From Gimesia chilikensis (lineage in GTDB: Bacteria; Planctomycetota; Planctomycetia; Planctomycetales; Planctomycetaceae), in contig NZ_VTSR01000032.1 in the NCBI RefSeq assembly GCF_008329715.1, positions 992,001 to 1,056,000 of the forward strand: a stretch of DNA of 64,000 bases, given 5' to 3'. Under the pieces are notes generated by a model. It ran no database searches and was not told the origin of the DNA. It saw only the letters and a program-made list of their open reading frames with translations. A program made the position numbers and the translations under genes. Positions 1 to 7,580 of the stretch are shown here, one piece after another (the first letter of the stretch is position 1; every line of letters begins with the position of its first letter).

Positions 1-449
1 TCAGCGCTGTTTCTGGATCGTGGATACCCAGGTGGGTGTTTACCGCCTGTGGATGATCAAACCCGGTTAACCCCTCACTGGGTTACCCCAGAGAGAGTCA
101 ACATTCCTACTTCAATCAGTGGGGGAAATCTTTAACGGTTCGTTCCTGCCATAGCCTTTCAGCGCGCAATAAATCCATACCCCGACTCTTATTTAAAGAC
201 GTTGCACCGATTGCACTTTGCAATCCCTTCCTGGTCTCCCAGATTCCTCACGTCTCAATCAGTACGCTGCACCCGCCACGGCATAGTCACACCGTTATTC
301 ATGTTTTTCACACATACAGCTTTGGGTGTCTGATTTGGTCGTTTGATATTTATCCATCGCCTCAGCGACCGTTGGCAATCAAACCGCGATTTTACTCGCA
401 CCTGTGCCCGTTGCCCTCTATGTGGGCTATGTAATCTCAACCTCAACGC
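1..449. other. No supported gene (449 bp)
   Basis: I see no convincing gene here. An arginine-rich 63-codon minus-strand frame at 255-446 begins with TTG three bases after the ParB-like gene stops. It has no recognisable features, so I do not call it. The stretch may be the 3' flank of the element's minus-strand gene block. Confidence 0.5.
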
Positions 450-905
450 TTACGGGTCGATTTCCCATTGAAAACGTGAGAACTGGAACGTCTCACGCTC
501 CGCAGTTTCGACCGCAAGGGCTTCCTGTCGTTCCCCGGCCAGTTCCCGTTCCCTGGCCCGGTCTGTAGCGATGTTTTGCAACACCTGTCTCTCATGAAGC
601 TTGATGTCGGCTGACCGGTCACGGTAGCGGTTACACTCAATCAGGGCCTCACGTATCGCCAGTTCGTCATTAAGGTCCAGTCTGACGAGAACGCGAGCCT
701 CTTTTATGCCAGCGTCCAGGGCTGCCTGATAGCGTTTGTGGCCATCGATAATAATCAGGTCCTGAGTTACCTGAATCGGCGTAATAATGCCGTGTCGCTT
801 CACAGACGCGATGAATCCCCGGTCCAAGTCGTATCCATACAGCTCGATGCTCAGAGGGTGGCGTGACAGATCAGACAGCCGAACGCGATTCAGAACGTAA
901 TTCAT
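450..905 (-). CDS. Small ParB/Srx-fold nuclease-domain protein
   Basis: This 151-residue protein has the N-terminal ParB/Spo0J-like fold. A 'GIITPIQV' strand is followed by 'LIIIDGHKRYQAALDAG', which matches the GHRRxxAA signature of ParB-like nuclease domains at about residues 38-65. The rest is helical and charged ('ATDRARERELAGER'). It lacks the central HTH and dimer domains of chromosomal ParB, so it is not a full partition protein. Family members bind or cleave DNA, or act as CTPases; which applies here cannot be told. It starts at an ATG at 903-905 and lies downstream of a second ParB-fold gene on the same strand. The setting is an integrated element, where such proteins are common next to replication and transfer genes. 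Confidence 0.75.
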   Translation of the reverse strand: MNYVLNRVRLSDLSRHPLSIELYGYDLDRGFIASVKRHGIITPIQVTQDLIIIDGHKRYQAALDAGIKEARVLVRLDLNDELAIREALIECNRYRDRSADIKLHERQVLQNIATDRARERELAGERQEALAVETAERETFQFSRFQWEIDP

Positions 906-1012
906 AAAACCCCTGTTGTTTTGTTCGATGATGGTGAAAACGAGGACGCCGATTGAGAAACCTCCCAGAACTCAATCGACGCCGCCCGTTTCGCTGAATC
1001 CAATTGCTCTGA

Positions 1013-1033
1013 AAACCGGCTATTTGCAGCCGG
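1013..1033 (-). terminator. Possible weak terminator between the ParB-like genes
   Basis: A 6-bp GC-rich stem (1016-1021 with 1028-1033, loop of 6) is followed on the minus strand by TTTT. It lies after the stop of the larger ParB-like gene and before the start of the smaller one. The stem is short, so it may only attenuate. Confidence 0.35.
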
Positions 1034-1167
1034 GTTAAAAGACAAATATTTTCAATTCGCAGTGCTCTTAAAAAGAAGGAAAGACACACTCAAAACCCGA
1101 CAGTTCCCTATGGCATCGATCATTTTTTGGAAAGCCAAAAAAGAACCTAGCCCCCCCCCTGGGACTA

Positions 1168-2292
1168 TCACACAGCCTGCCGTACGCTGCCTGTCGTGCC
1201 CTGTGTGGCGTTCTGTCCTTCGATGAAGAGTTGGGATAGGTCCTTGTTCAACGCCCCCGTCTGGTAGCACTTGTCGCACTTCTGGCCATTGCAGTGTCCG
1301 CAGACCACAACCGGTTTGCGGTGGTTGATGGTGTTTATCAGATTGGTGTAACAGGTCATGATGTCGTTCATCGCATTGGGACCACACCAGGCACCGCCCG
1401 GACCATTCGGCAATTCTTGTATTGCTTTCTTCAGAGCGGTGGCTTGCTTCTGGACTTCGTTGAACGGGGTTTGCATCTCTTTAACGTGGTACTCAGTCAC
1501 AACGCCGTGCGGCACAACCGGTTCGTCTGTCGGCTCCATACCGCCCCACTCGTAAGGGGTGAATGACGTCCCGCCGGACGGCTCCCCTCTCCCCATCGCA
1601 CGTTCATACTCGGCTTTCTGCTGGTCAGCTGGTAGGGCTGCAATCTCAACCGCTCGGTCTTTGCTGATCTTCTTTGCGTTTAGCAGTTCATCTCTGACAC
1701 TGGGGCCGAGGTTCGCTGCCAGTTTATCAACAGCTTCAGCATATTTGGCATCGCGTCTGATTTGAGCCGGACTCATACCGACCCGATCAGCAATCCTACC
1801 AGCCGTTTTCCCCGGGTGCTCAATTTGATCACCCGGGAGACTTGGAGGAGAATCCCCCCGTTTAAGGAAATCCTTGTCGTTCTTCTTCTGGGAGTTATAC
1901 AGCTTCCCTACCAGGTACGCCCGCTGAGACGGGGCTACGTTTCGCCGTCCGATCTGGTTGTTGATGATCCAGTCATGCACAGCGTCCCGGTCTGAGAACT
2001 CCTGCTGTCTGATGCGAGGCGCGGCAATCCGTTGCCGTTGTTCGTCCGTGAGATTACGCCACACATGAAAACGGTTGTGACCGTCAACCAGAATACCCTG
2101 GGACTTCCAGACGATCAGGGGCTCACGAAATTCGCCGTCAGAGAGAATGTTATCACGCAGCTGGGTCGATTCTTCAAAGGACAATGCGGGACACAGGTCT
2201 CTGAATTCGGCATCGATCTGGATTGAATCCAGTCTGGGGATACTGGAAGAGGCTTCGACGTTCGCACGGGGGTTGACAGACAAGATATACAT
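1168..2292 (-). CDS. ParB-like N-terminal domain protein with C-terminal zinc-knuckle
   Basis: This 374-residue protein opens with a ParB-type nuclease domain at about residues 20-115. It includes 'REPLIVW', then 'ILVDGHNRFHVW', equivalent to the GHRR motif, and 'DWIINNQIGRRNVAP', typical of ParB proteins from mobile elements. A helix-turn-helix follows near residues 170-190 ('TAGRIADRVGMSPAQIRRD'), and a helical middle. Near residues 325-345, 'CGHCNGQKCDKCYQTG' holds four cysteines in CxxC pairs, suggesting a bound zinc. Such proteins are usual in integrative elements and phages, where they may regulate replication or segregation. The ATG at 2290-2292 has AAGG directly against it, so a slightly later start is possible. 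An imperfect palindrome lies just upstream. Confidence 0.75.
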   Translation of the reverse strand: MYILSVNPRANVEASSSIPRLDSIQIDAEFRDLCPALSFEESTQLRDNILSDGEFREPLIVWKSQGILVDGHNRFHVWRNLTDEQRQRIAAPRIRQQEFSDRDAVHDWIINNQIGRRNVAPSQRAYLVGKLYNSQKKNDKDFLKRGDSPPSLPGDQIEHPGKTAGRIADRVGMSPAQIRRDAKYAEAVDKLAANLGPSVRDELLNAKKISKDRAVEIAALPADQQKAEYERAMGRGEPSGGTSFTPYEWGGMEPTDEPVVPHGVVTEYHVKEMQTPFNEVQKQATALKKAIQELPNGPGGAWCGPNAMNDIMTCYTNLINTINHRKPVVVCGHCNGQKCDKCYQTGALNKDLSQLFIEGQNATQGTTGSVRQAV

Positions 2293-2347
2293 CCTTGATA
2301 AGAGAAGGTTTCAGAAGGTCGCTCAGGGGCTACATTAGCCAGCCCCG

Positions 2348-2400
2348 CCACCGACCACACCAGAGGAATAGGCCTATCGTCTCTGGCATGGTCGGCATGG
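2348..2400. repeat. Imperfect inverted repeat around ATAGGCCTAT
   Basis: The arm at 2348-2366 is closely matched by the reverse complement of 2381-2400; both contain CCGACCA and CCAGAG. The centre at 2368-2377 is the perfect palindrome ATAGGCCTAT. It lies about 60-110 bp upstream of the ParB-like gene that starts at 2292. It could be an operator or a partition-like site for that protein, or simply a transcript hairpin. Confidence 0.5.
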
Positions 2401-2458
2401 CAATTAAAAAAGCACTCGACGCCGACGACTGGGGACAAGAGACTGAAAACCCCAGCCG

Positions 2459-2580
2459 TCGGTACACCACGATTTATTTACCGAGATTCCACTGCATGGA
2501 CCGACTCCCGGGGAAAAACGCAAAATCCCGGAAGCCGGTCGCACCACAGTCTATTTCATTGGCTTCCACTGCAAGCCCCG
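2459..2580. repeat. Two imperfect tandem copies of a ~45-bp sequence
   Basis: The copies at about 2459-2503 and 2534-2578 share CACCAC, TTATTT/CTATTT and TTCCACTGCA in the same order, about 75 bp apart. Translated on the plus strand they give related peptides with the pattern TT(I/V)Y(L/F)xxFHCxxRL, but in different frames. The second copy ends in a stop at about 2590. This may be a decayed small gene or a non-coding repeat. Confidence 0.45.
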
Positions 2581-2636
2581 GCTGATCAACTAAGTGGCAA
2601 CAATCACAGCCGGGGCTTATACAGGGAATGAGATTC

Positions 2637-3251
2637 CTATGTGGCCAGACACCGATTCCGCAGGTTCGTCATTCCAGCAACCAATGCGGCTCGGTCTCCA
2701 CCTGAAATATCATGGGGATATTTGAATGCGTCTACCGAGTGAAGCAGCTTCTGTACTTCGGGATGCATTCGGTAGAAGTTTTCGACCGCGTGAACATGCG
2801 ATTGATGCAGGGCATCTTTTTCATAACCGAGCGTTGTGAGTTCTTCGCGGATTTTTGCTTTCCGGGTTTCCAGCTGCTGAACGATATCCTCGTAACGCAA
2901 ACGTCGATCAGCATTGTGCAGCTTGGAAAACTCAGCCACTTTATCACACAGGCTGATTGCTTCCTTATACAAATCGAATCGATACGCCGTGCTAACCTGT
3001 CCTGTAAACAGGTCCTTTGAGGTCAGGCTTTCGATGTCTTCAGACTCAGCTTTACTGCGTAGCTGTTCATGGGCAACGACGTTGCTGTTATGCTCGGCAA
3101 TCTTTTTTTGCAGTGGCCTCAACGCCTTCTTGGTGTCGTCAGAATACCAGTCACGTTCGGTAGGGGGGCTGATTTTAAGACTGTGATTCACTAAGTTGGT
3201 CTCCAGGTATGGATATTGAAATTTAAAATGCCGCTTGCCTGCAGATATCAA
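2637..3251 (-). CDS. Hypothetical helical protein of mobile element
   Basis: I do not recognise a family for this 204-residue protein. It is rich in charged helices: 'LRPLQKKIAEHNSNVVAHEQLRSK' in the N-terminal half and 'QQLETRKAKIREELTTLGYEKDAL' in the middle, which should form coiled coils. There is no signal peptide or membrane segment. The likely start is a TTG at 3249-3251 that overlaps the TGA stop of the gene before it, so the two are probably translationally coupled. A later start is possible. Its place among DNA-binding element genes suggests a structural or accessory role in the element, which is only inference. Confidence 0.55.
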   Translation of the reverse strand: MISAGKRHFKFQYPYLETNLVNHSLKISPPTERDWYSDDTKKALRPLQKKIAEHNSNVVAHEQLRSKAESEDIESLTSKDLFTGQVSTAYRFDLYKEAISLCDKVAEFSKLHNADRRLRYEDIVQQLETRKAKIREELTTLGYEKDALHQSHVHAVENFYRMHPEVQKLLHSVDAFKYPHDISGGDRAALVAGMTNLRNRCLAT

Positions 3252-3463
3252 CGAAAGCGGTGCAGGTCCGCGAAAGTGAGTTTCCCTTCTGCCTTCAGCT
3301 TGGCAATCCGCTGCTGATACTGTTCGCGGGTCTCTTTAGGACCGGTCTTCAGCTTGAACAGGTCACTGAATTTTTTCGGCTTTGCCTTCTCGCTAATCCC
3401 ATATTCGGCAAGGACCTCCTGTCTGATTTTCGCCTTCTCCGCTTCACTCAATTGATGACTCAT
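3248..3463 (-). CDS. Small charged hypothetical protein
   Basis: This is a 71-residue, highly charged, soluble protein of unknown family. The N-terminal helix 'LSEAEKAKIRQEVLAEYGI' is followed by a lysine-rich linker and a second helix, 'KETREQYQQRIAKLKAEGKL'. It overlaps the following 204-residue gene by four bases, so they form a two-gene unit. Its size and composition would suit a small DNA-binding or adaptor protein, but nothing visible proves this. Confidence 0.5.
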   Translation of the reverse strand: MSHQLSEAEKAKIRQEVLAEYGISEKAKPKKFSDLFKLKTGPKETREQYQQRIAKLKAEGKLTFADLHRFR

Positions 3464-3513
3464 ACATTCCCCGTATAAAAAACGTCCGTGTAATAAAGGC
3501 CACAGGCCCTCTG

Positions 3514-3747
3514 TTAGAGGGCTGTGACTGTCTCCTGGTTGGTGGCCTGCTGCTTGATCTGCTTATCGATGAACTCCAGGAAGTCGGAACCCCGCACATA
3601 TTTGCGGCTTCCAATCTGGATTGTCTGCAGACCTTTTTTCACAGCCTGACGCATGGCATGCGTCCCCAGCCCAGACAGGGTTTTGAATTTCTCCAGTGAA
3701 TACACCGCCCCGGACTGGATCATTGTTGGTTGCTCTGAGTGAGACAT
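3514..3747 (-). CDS. Excisionase-like small HTH DNA-binding protein
   Basis: This 77-residue protein has the layout of MerR/excisionase-type domains ('HTH_17'). 'VYSLEKFKTLSGLGTHAMRQ' forms the helix-turn-helix, 'KKGLQTIQIGSRKYVRG' the beta-hairpin wing, and 'DFLEFIDKQ' the closing helix. An AAGGAG ribosome-binding site lies upstream of the ATG at 3745-3747. It is a clear paralogue of the 62-residue protein at 4374-4562. Such proteins direct element excision or regulate element genes. No integrase is visible in the window, so the partner is unknown. Confidence 0.7.
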   Translation of the reverse strand: MSHSEQPTMIQSGAVYSLEKFKTLSGLGTHAMRQAVKKGLQTIQIGSRKYVRGSDFLEFIDKQIKQQATNQETVTAL

Positions 3748-3874
3748 GTGACTCCTTTCAAGAAAACAGATTAATCGCCATCAGATCGTTAACTCTTTCT
3801 GATGGATTCAACACTATCACAGGTTTAAAGAAATGTAAGACCGTTAATCCGCAATGCGGATTTCCCGATCTGGC

Positions 3875-4135
3875 TCAGATCACATTCTCATAAGTTTGGT
3901 CGATGCGAATTAAGCCACAATTGCGACAACGAGTGCGTTTTCGACTCACAAAGTTATATGGATACCCATCAGGGGCTATACCTTCAGACTCTCTCGTACT
4001 CACCCTGGAATACCTGTCACGTTCCGTTGATAGGCATGCAGGGCAACGGGATGGGGTGATTACAGCAACTGGTCTTTTCTTGGTCTTCGCCCCAATCGGT
4101 CTCCCCGGTCGTCGTGGTAAGGAAGTGGTCGTCAT
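3875..4135 (-). CDS. Small zinc-ribbon protein with AT-hook-like N-terminus
   Basis: This 86-residue basic protein begins 'MTTTSLPRRPGRPIGAKTKK', which contains the PGRP core of AT-hook DNA-binding motifs. 'CPAC' and, about 38 residues on, 'CRNC' follow; together they would bind one zinc as a ribbon. A longer frame opens at 4174. I choose the ATG at 4133-4135 because CGGAGG lies seven bases upstream of it. The make-up suggests a DNA- or RNA-binding regulator of the element. I do not recognise a named family. Confidence 0.6.
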   Translation of the reverse strand: MTTTSLPRRPGRPIGAKTKKRPVAVITPSRCPACLSTERDRYSRVSTRESEGIAPDGYPYNFVSRKRTRCRNCGLIRIDQTYENVI

Positions 4136-4373
4136 TAAATTGCCTCCGTATGCAAAACAACGAATCGTAACCATGAGGAACGTTTCCCCGGTTAATCAGA
4201 TAATGTGCAGCTCAACTGAATCAATTCAGGAGCGAGATCAGTCCAGAGGAAGGACTTCGCATACAAAAACACAACAGTGTTTTTGGGTTTTGTCGCAACC
4301 ACATAAAGAGGGTTGCACTCGGCTTCCACCTGGTAGGCATGGAAAGAAGAACCAGTAGTCGACAATCAGATAA

Positions 4374-4562
4374 TTACGACTTTGATGAGAGCAGATAGTC
4401 AATAAAATCTTGACCATAAATGAAACAGCGTCGGCCCACCTTGCGAACCTTCAGGCCGTCGCGGCGGGCAGAGTCGAGGGCAAATCGTTTGAGCCCTGTG
4501 ACATCCATGAAACGTTCAATCGAATAGACTTTGTCGCGGTCGATTTCGCCACGGCTTTCCAT
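4374..4562 (-). CDS. Excisionase-like small HTH protein (second copy)
   Basis: This 62-residue protein is homologous to the one at 3514-3747. 'VYSIERFMDVTGLKRFALD' aligns with 'VYSLEKFKTLSGLGTHAMR', and 'KVRKVGRRCFIYGQDFIDYL' with the wing and last helix. A GGAGGG ribosome-binding site precedes the ATG at 4560-4562. Two diverged copies within one kilobase suggest duplication, with one perhaps acting as excisionase and the other as repressor. That division of work is inferred, not seen. Confidence 0.7.
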   Translation of the reverse strand: MESRGEIDRDKVYSIERFMDVTGLKRFALDSARRDGLKVRKVGRRCFIYGQDFIDYLLSSKS

Positions 4563-4772
4563 TCAGCAGACTCCCTCCGGTCAATGGATTAAGTGTGTAT
4601 TCTCAATGGGAATGAACGCTAGTTTAATGCCGATATGCCAGTAGTCAATACTAAATATACAATATGTTGTGTTTTGGGGCCGACAGGGTACTGTTCATTA
4701 ATGTATGTGCATTAATTTCAGGTACTTAGAGGAGTGATGAATTATTCTGAATTTTTAATTTTATCAAAGAGA

Positions 4773-5345
4773 TCAAGCATCATCTTTTTTTTCAGTTGGT
4801 GGCCTGTGTGTTTCGACGGCAGGCGGAGTGTTGATTGATACATTTATTTTCAACGGAGGTACTTCCACCACTACATCAGTTTTGGGGGGATCACCAGAGT
4901 CAAATTCAACGCAACCGCCGTTTTCGAGCTCAATCCTTTTAATTATATCGAGCACCTTCTGTTCTGCTTCATCAGGCGAATGCTTCTTCAACAATTCAGC
5001 AACTAGGGAATCAAAATTCTTATTGGCAATCACTTCAGTTTCTACTTCGATTTTTTTTGCTTCTGATCTCAGCTTCTTTGCTTCTGCCATCTTTAGTTCA
5101 TAATCCGCTCTGGCTTGAAGCATCGTAGCATCATTGGCGTATTCTTCCTTTGTTGCACGGGCCTCCGCAAAACGTTCCGCAAGTTCAATTGATTTAAATC
5201 CAAATAAGTTCCTGACCCCATTAAAAAAATTCCGCCACGCCGAAGGGGAATCCTTTTTTTCGATAGGGGCAAAATCAGTGCGCTGAACGGTTAACTGTTC
5301 CTGTTCGCTTTCAATCGCACCATCTTCAAAAGGAGACATGCTCAT
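4773..5345 (-). CDS. Coiled-coil hypothetical protein, downstream partner
   Basis: This 190-residue soluble protein has a central coiled coil of about 60 residues, with stretches such as 'ARADYELKMAEAKKLRSEA', then 'LVAELLKKHSPDEAEQKVLD' and 'IKRIELENGGCVEFD', and a proline-rich tail. Its ATG overlaps the stop of the preceding 260-residue gene by four bases, so the two are almost certainly co-translated. Both proteins end with a helix followed by a GG-containing turn and a short strand, which may be a shared terminal interaction module. I know of no named family. The AT-rich setting inside an element points to recent acquisition and to a defence or conflict role, as inference only. Confidence 0.6.
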   Translation of the reverse strand: MSMSPFEDGAIESEQEQLTVQRTDFAPIEKKDSPSAWRNFFNGVRNLFGFKSIELAERFAEARATKEEYANDATMLQARADYELKMAEAKKLRSEAKKIEVETEVIANKNFDSLVAELLKKHSPDEAEQKVLDIIKRIELENGGCVEFDSGDPPKTDVVVEVPPLKINVSINTPPAVETHRPPTEKKDDA

Positions 5346-6124
5346 TGAACTGACTCCCCTACCATTGAACGTCGATCTTCCTTGACGATTTGCAGGCCTG
5401 AGCCACCATTTGCTCGATACAGGGCATCAAGAGCGACATACAATTCTGTGATCAACTCAGGAGAAGATGTCCCAGGATCGATATAAACAGAAAGAATACG
5501 TTCTTCATTGTTGATAGAGTCACTTTCAGCTATCTCACGTTTCCATTCCGTAATGGTTTTATCGTATTTTGTTTTCGCTTCGATGTACCAATCAGGTGGT
5601 GAACCATGCCAGAGGTCACCCAGTGGGCCGGTTTCTGAAGCATCCGTGACTTTTATTTTACTGGCTTTGAGTTTTTCGTAGTCCGATTTTGTAGCACGCA
5701 CTAAGTTGACCGCCGTATTTATACCAGTTGTTATAGTTGCAGACTTGGCAGCGTATATTGCAGCATCAAGAGTAAGGTCAACTGAATTTTTGAAAGCGAT
5801 ATTTGATTGAGAATGAGCGGCAGCTTTACAGGCATTGGCAGCATTCGCTGAGGCACTAGCAGCATTCACAGAGGCAGAAACTATCCGATTTATAGCATTG
5901 TCAATGACCCTCAAATCAACTTTATCACTGTTAACCAATGATTCAAGCTGAGAGTCGAGTTGTAATACTGCCCTTTTCAACTCCGCTGTATTATATTCTT
6001 CACTTTCTGGAAAAATAATGAGAGGTTGTACCCTCAAAGCACAACGAATTGCATACACATTTCTGTTCGACTTTTGTAGTTTTTTTACCTTTTCCTTACT
6101 AGGAAGTCTATCAACTTCATTCAT
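5342..6124 (-). CDS. Alanine-rich hypothetical protein, possible conflict-system component
   Basis: This 260-residue protein has three visible parts. The N-terminal segment contains 'VYAIRCALRVQPLI'. A strongly alanine-rich helical stretch ('SVNAASASANAANACKAAA') lies in the middle. The C-terminal part has 'VYIDPGTSSPELITELYVAL', then 'LYRANGGSGLQIV'. From memory, 'aaRaALRvlPl' followed by alanine-rich helices recurs in uncharacterised proteins of bacterial conflict loci. I cannot name a family or verify this. A longer frame starts with TTG at 6154; the ATG at 6122-6124 looks better. It is co-transcribed with the overlapping coiled-coil gene downstream. Confidence 0.55.
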   Translation of the reverse strand: MNEVDRLPSKEKVKKLQKSNRNVYAIRCALRVQPLIIFPESEEYNTAELKRAVLQLDSQLESLVNSDKVDLRVIDNAINRIVSASVNAASASANAANACKAAAHSQSNIAFKNSVDLTLDAAIYAAKSATITTGINTAVNLVRATKSDYEKLKASKIKVTDASETGPLGDLWHGSPPDWYIEAKTKYDKTITEWKREIAESDSINNEERILSVYIDPGTSSPELITELYVALDALYRANGGSGLQIVKEDRRSMVGESVQ

Positions 6125-6154
6125 CACAATTACCTGTCCAAGTAGAAATGCCAA

Positions 6155-6456
6155 TGTACGTTTTTGCAGTTCATGTTACCATGCCTACACAGATAATCAA
6201 TAAAATTTCTAGAATCGTCGGCTCTGGGAGAACAATGGAAACTCTCCATATGACAGGTAACCCCACCCCATTAATGTAACGCTTGGGGCAGTGTGTGCCT
6301 GCTGGCGGTCTGGCATTCAATCCGTCTTGGGGATTAGTAATCTAGCGATTGTTTTTGTGGTGGTAGGCTGGATGGTTGTCGAGGTTAATAGTCGCAGAGA
6401 GATTAACGTCTGCAAAATCGAGACAAATTATCTGAGGGCAATTAATCTTCATAGAA
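6155..6456. other. Intergenic, no supported gene
   Basis: This AT-rich spacer separates two minus-strand units. A 67-codon plus-strand frame at 6291-6494 is hydrophobic but runs into the 3' end of the next gene and lacks supporting signals, so I do not call it. The promoter of the 5342-6124 gene should lie here. Confidence 0.4.
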
Positions 6457-6951
6457 TTAAGGATTGGCTTCTGCGTGTTCTTTTACACCATTGAAAAGAG
6501 TTCTCATATCTTGCAGAAGTTTGTCAGGTAGCATGTGGAAAGTTTTGTTATTGGAATATATTGGGATCAGATTTTTTAATTTCTCCAAAATTGAATTTCT
6601 TAACTTGTCCAGATGAGTGTCGTCTTGAAGGTTCATGTTTTGGTAGAAAGATATTGCTTTATGCTTGTCTATTACCACACGATCAGTACCCGGAAGAATA
6701 TGAACATTTCCAGGCAAATAATTTCCATAAGATTGTAATTGTTTACTCCACTCGCTTGGTGGTTTGTTTTCTTCCAAGTCGTCAAAGAATGTTTGTACTT
6801 CTACACAAAAGGACTTTATGTCCAATACTGATTTTGACACTTGTCCAAATAAGATTACTAATAAGCCTACAAAAATGATGATGCAAAACAAGCGATGATT
6901 CTTGAACCAATTTACCGTCTCGTCATACTTGGTTGTTTTGCTTTCATTCAT
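6457..6951 (-). CDS. Single-span membrane protein, unknown
   Basis: This 164-residue protein has a short cytoplasmic start ('MNESKTTKYDETVNWFKNH'), one clear membrane segment ('CIIIFVGLLVILFGQV', about residues 24-40) and a soluble remainder of about 120 residues. With the basic and polar start inside, the C-terminal part would lie outside the cytoplasmic membrane. I recognise no family. It sits alone between the alanine-rich/coiled-coil pair and the EEP nuclease unit, all on the same strand, and could act as a membrane effector or sensor for either. Confidence 0.55.
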   Translation of the reverse strand: MNESKTTKYDETVNWFKNHRLFCIIIFVGLLVILFGQVSKSVLDIKSFCVEVQTFFDDLEENKPPSEWSKQLQSYGNYLPGNVHILPGTDRVVIDKHKAISFYQNMNLQDDTHLDKLRNSILEKLKNLIPIYSNNKTFHMLPDKLLQDMRTLFNGVKEHAEANP

Positions 6952-7147
6952 TGTGATTGCTAATCAAAATATCAATTCTATGAGTCGGTACCTGCTTATT
7001 GTAATCACAGCATTCCCTTTTCTCTTAACCACTCTTGTTTTTGTTTTCAAACCGATTTCAAGTAATAGGTGGCTCTCAAAGAGAAGAGCAATTATTCGAT
7101 GATTTAACGGCGGAGCTGAAATTCCAATGTATTTATTGTTAAGAGGG

Positions 7148-7579
7148 CTACCGCTTAAACTTTTTGGCTTGTCCAATTAGAGTCTCTAGGATATTTCGTG
7201 TAGTATTGGCCCCTAAGATTCTCCCAAGACATTCCAGGAGTTGATCAGCGTCATCTGCTCTCAGTGCGTGTCTAAAATCATTTAGAGTGTGGATCCTACG
7301 TAATTCAAGCTCGTTTGTTATCTTCGAATAGGGAACAAAAAAAACTGGATAGCCTTCTACGCTGTAAAAAAATTCGAAAAGCGTAAACCTATAATCCAGT
7401 CTTCTCACGACGAGATCAAAGTCAAATCGGAAAAGATCATCGTTCGCGTCGACTCTTACCACTTCAGCTTTGACCATGTTGTTAGTGTGCTGAGCTAGTA
7501 GTTCGGCTTGTTCCATGATAGGGGTGACAGGTAGGGAATTACTTATGTCGTTTAAGTCATTTGGCCATAGATCAGACAT
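7148..7579 (-). CDS. Hypothetical 143-residue partner of EEP nuclease
   Basis: This soluble protein starts 'MSDLWPNDLNDIS'. It has a helix ('MEQAELLAQHTNNMVKAEV'), a beta-rich core ending in 'EGYPVFFVPYS', and a helical tail ('LLECLGRILGANTTRNILE'). From memory, small proteins with an LWPDD-like start and a YPV core are widespread and uncharacterised; I cannot confirm this by search. Its ATG lies one base after the stop codon of the EEP nuclease gene, so the two are made together. Tight pairing with a nuclease suits an inhibitor, antitoxin or sensor role, which is inference. Confidence 0.6.
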   Translation of the reverse strand: MSDLWPNDLNDISNSLPVTPIMEQAELLAQHTNNMVKAEVVRVDANDDLFRFDFDLVVRRLDYRFTLFEFFYSVEGYPVFFVPYSKITNELELRRIHTLNDFRHALRADDADQLLECLGRILGANTTRNILETLIGQAKKFKR

Positions 7580-7580
7580 T

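Larger units (their letters stand above)
2293..2636. other. Intergenic region with palindrome and imperfect tandem repeat
   Basis: No gene is called in these 344 bp. They hold a long imperfect inverted repeat (2348-2400) and two related copies of a roughly 45-bp sequence (about 2459-2503 and 2534-2578). A plus-strand frame from 2295 to 2585 crosses the first repeat copy but has no recognisable product. Confidence 0.5.

Noticed and set aside
1148..1165. Run of nine C residues near 1150-1160 as a phase-variable tract
   Set aside because: It lies just after the stop of the larger ParB-like gene, outside any reading frame, so a length change would not alter a protein.
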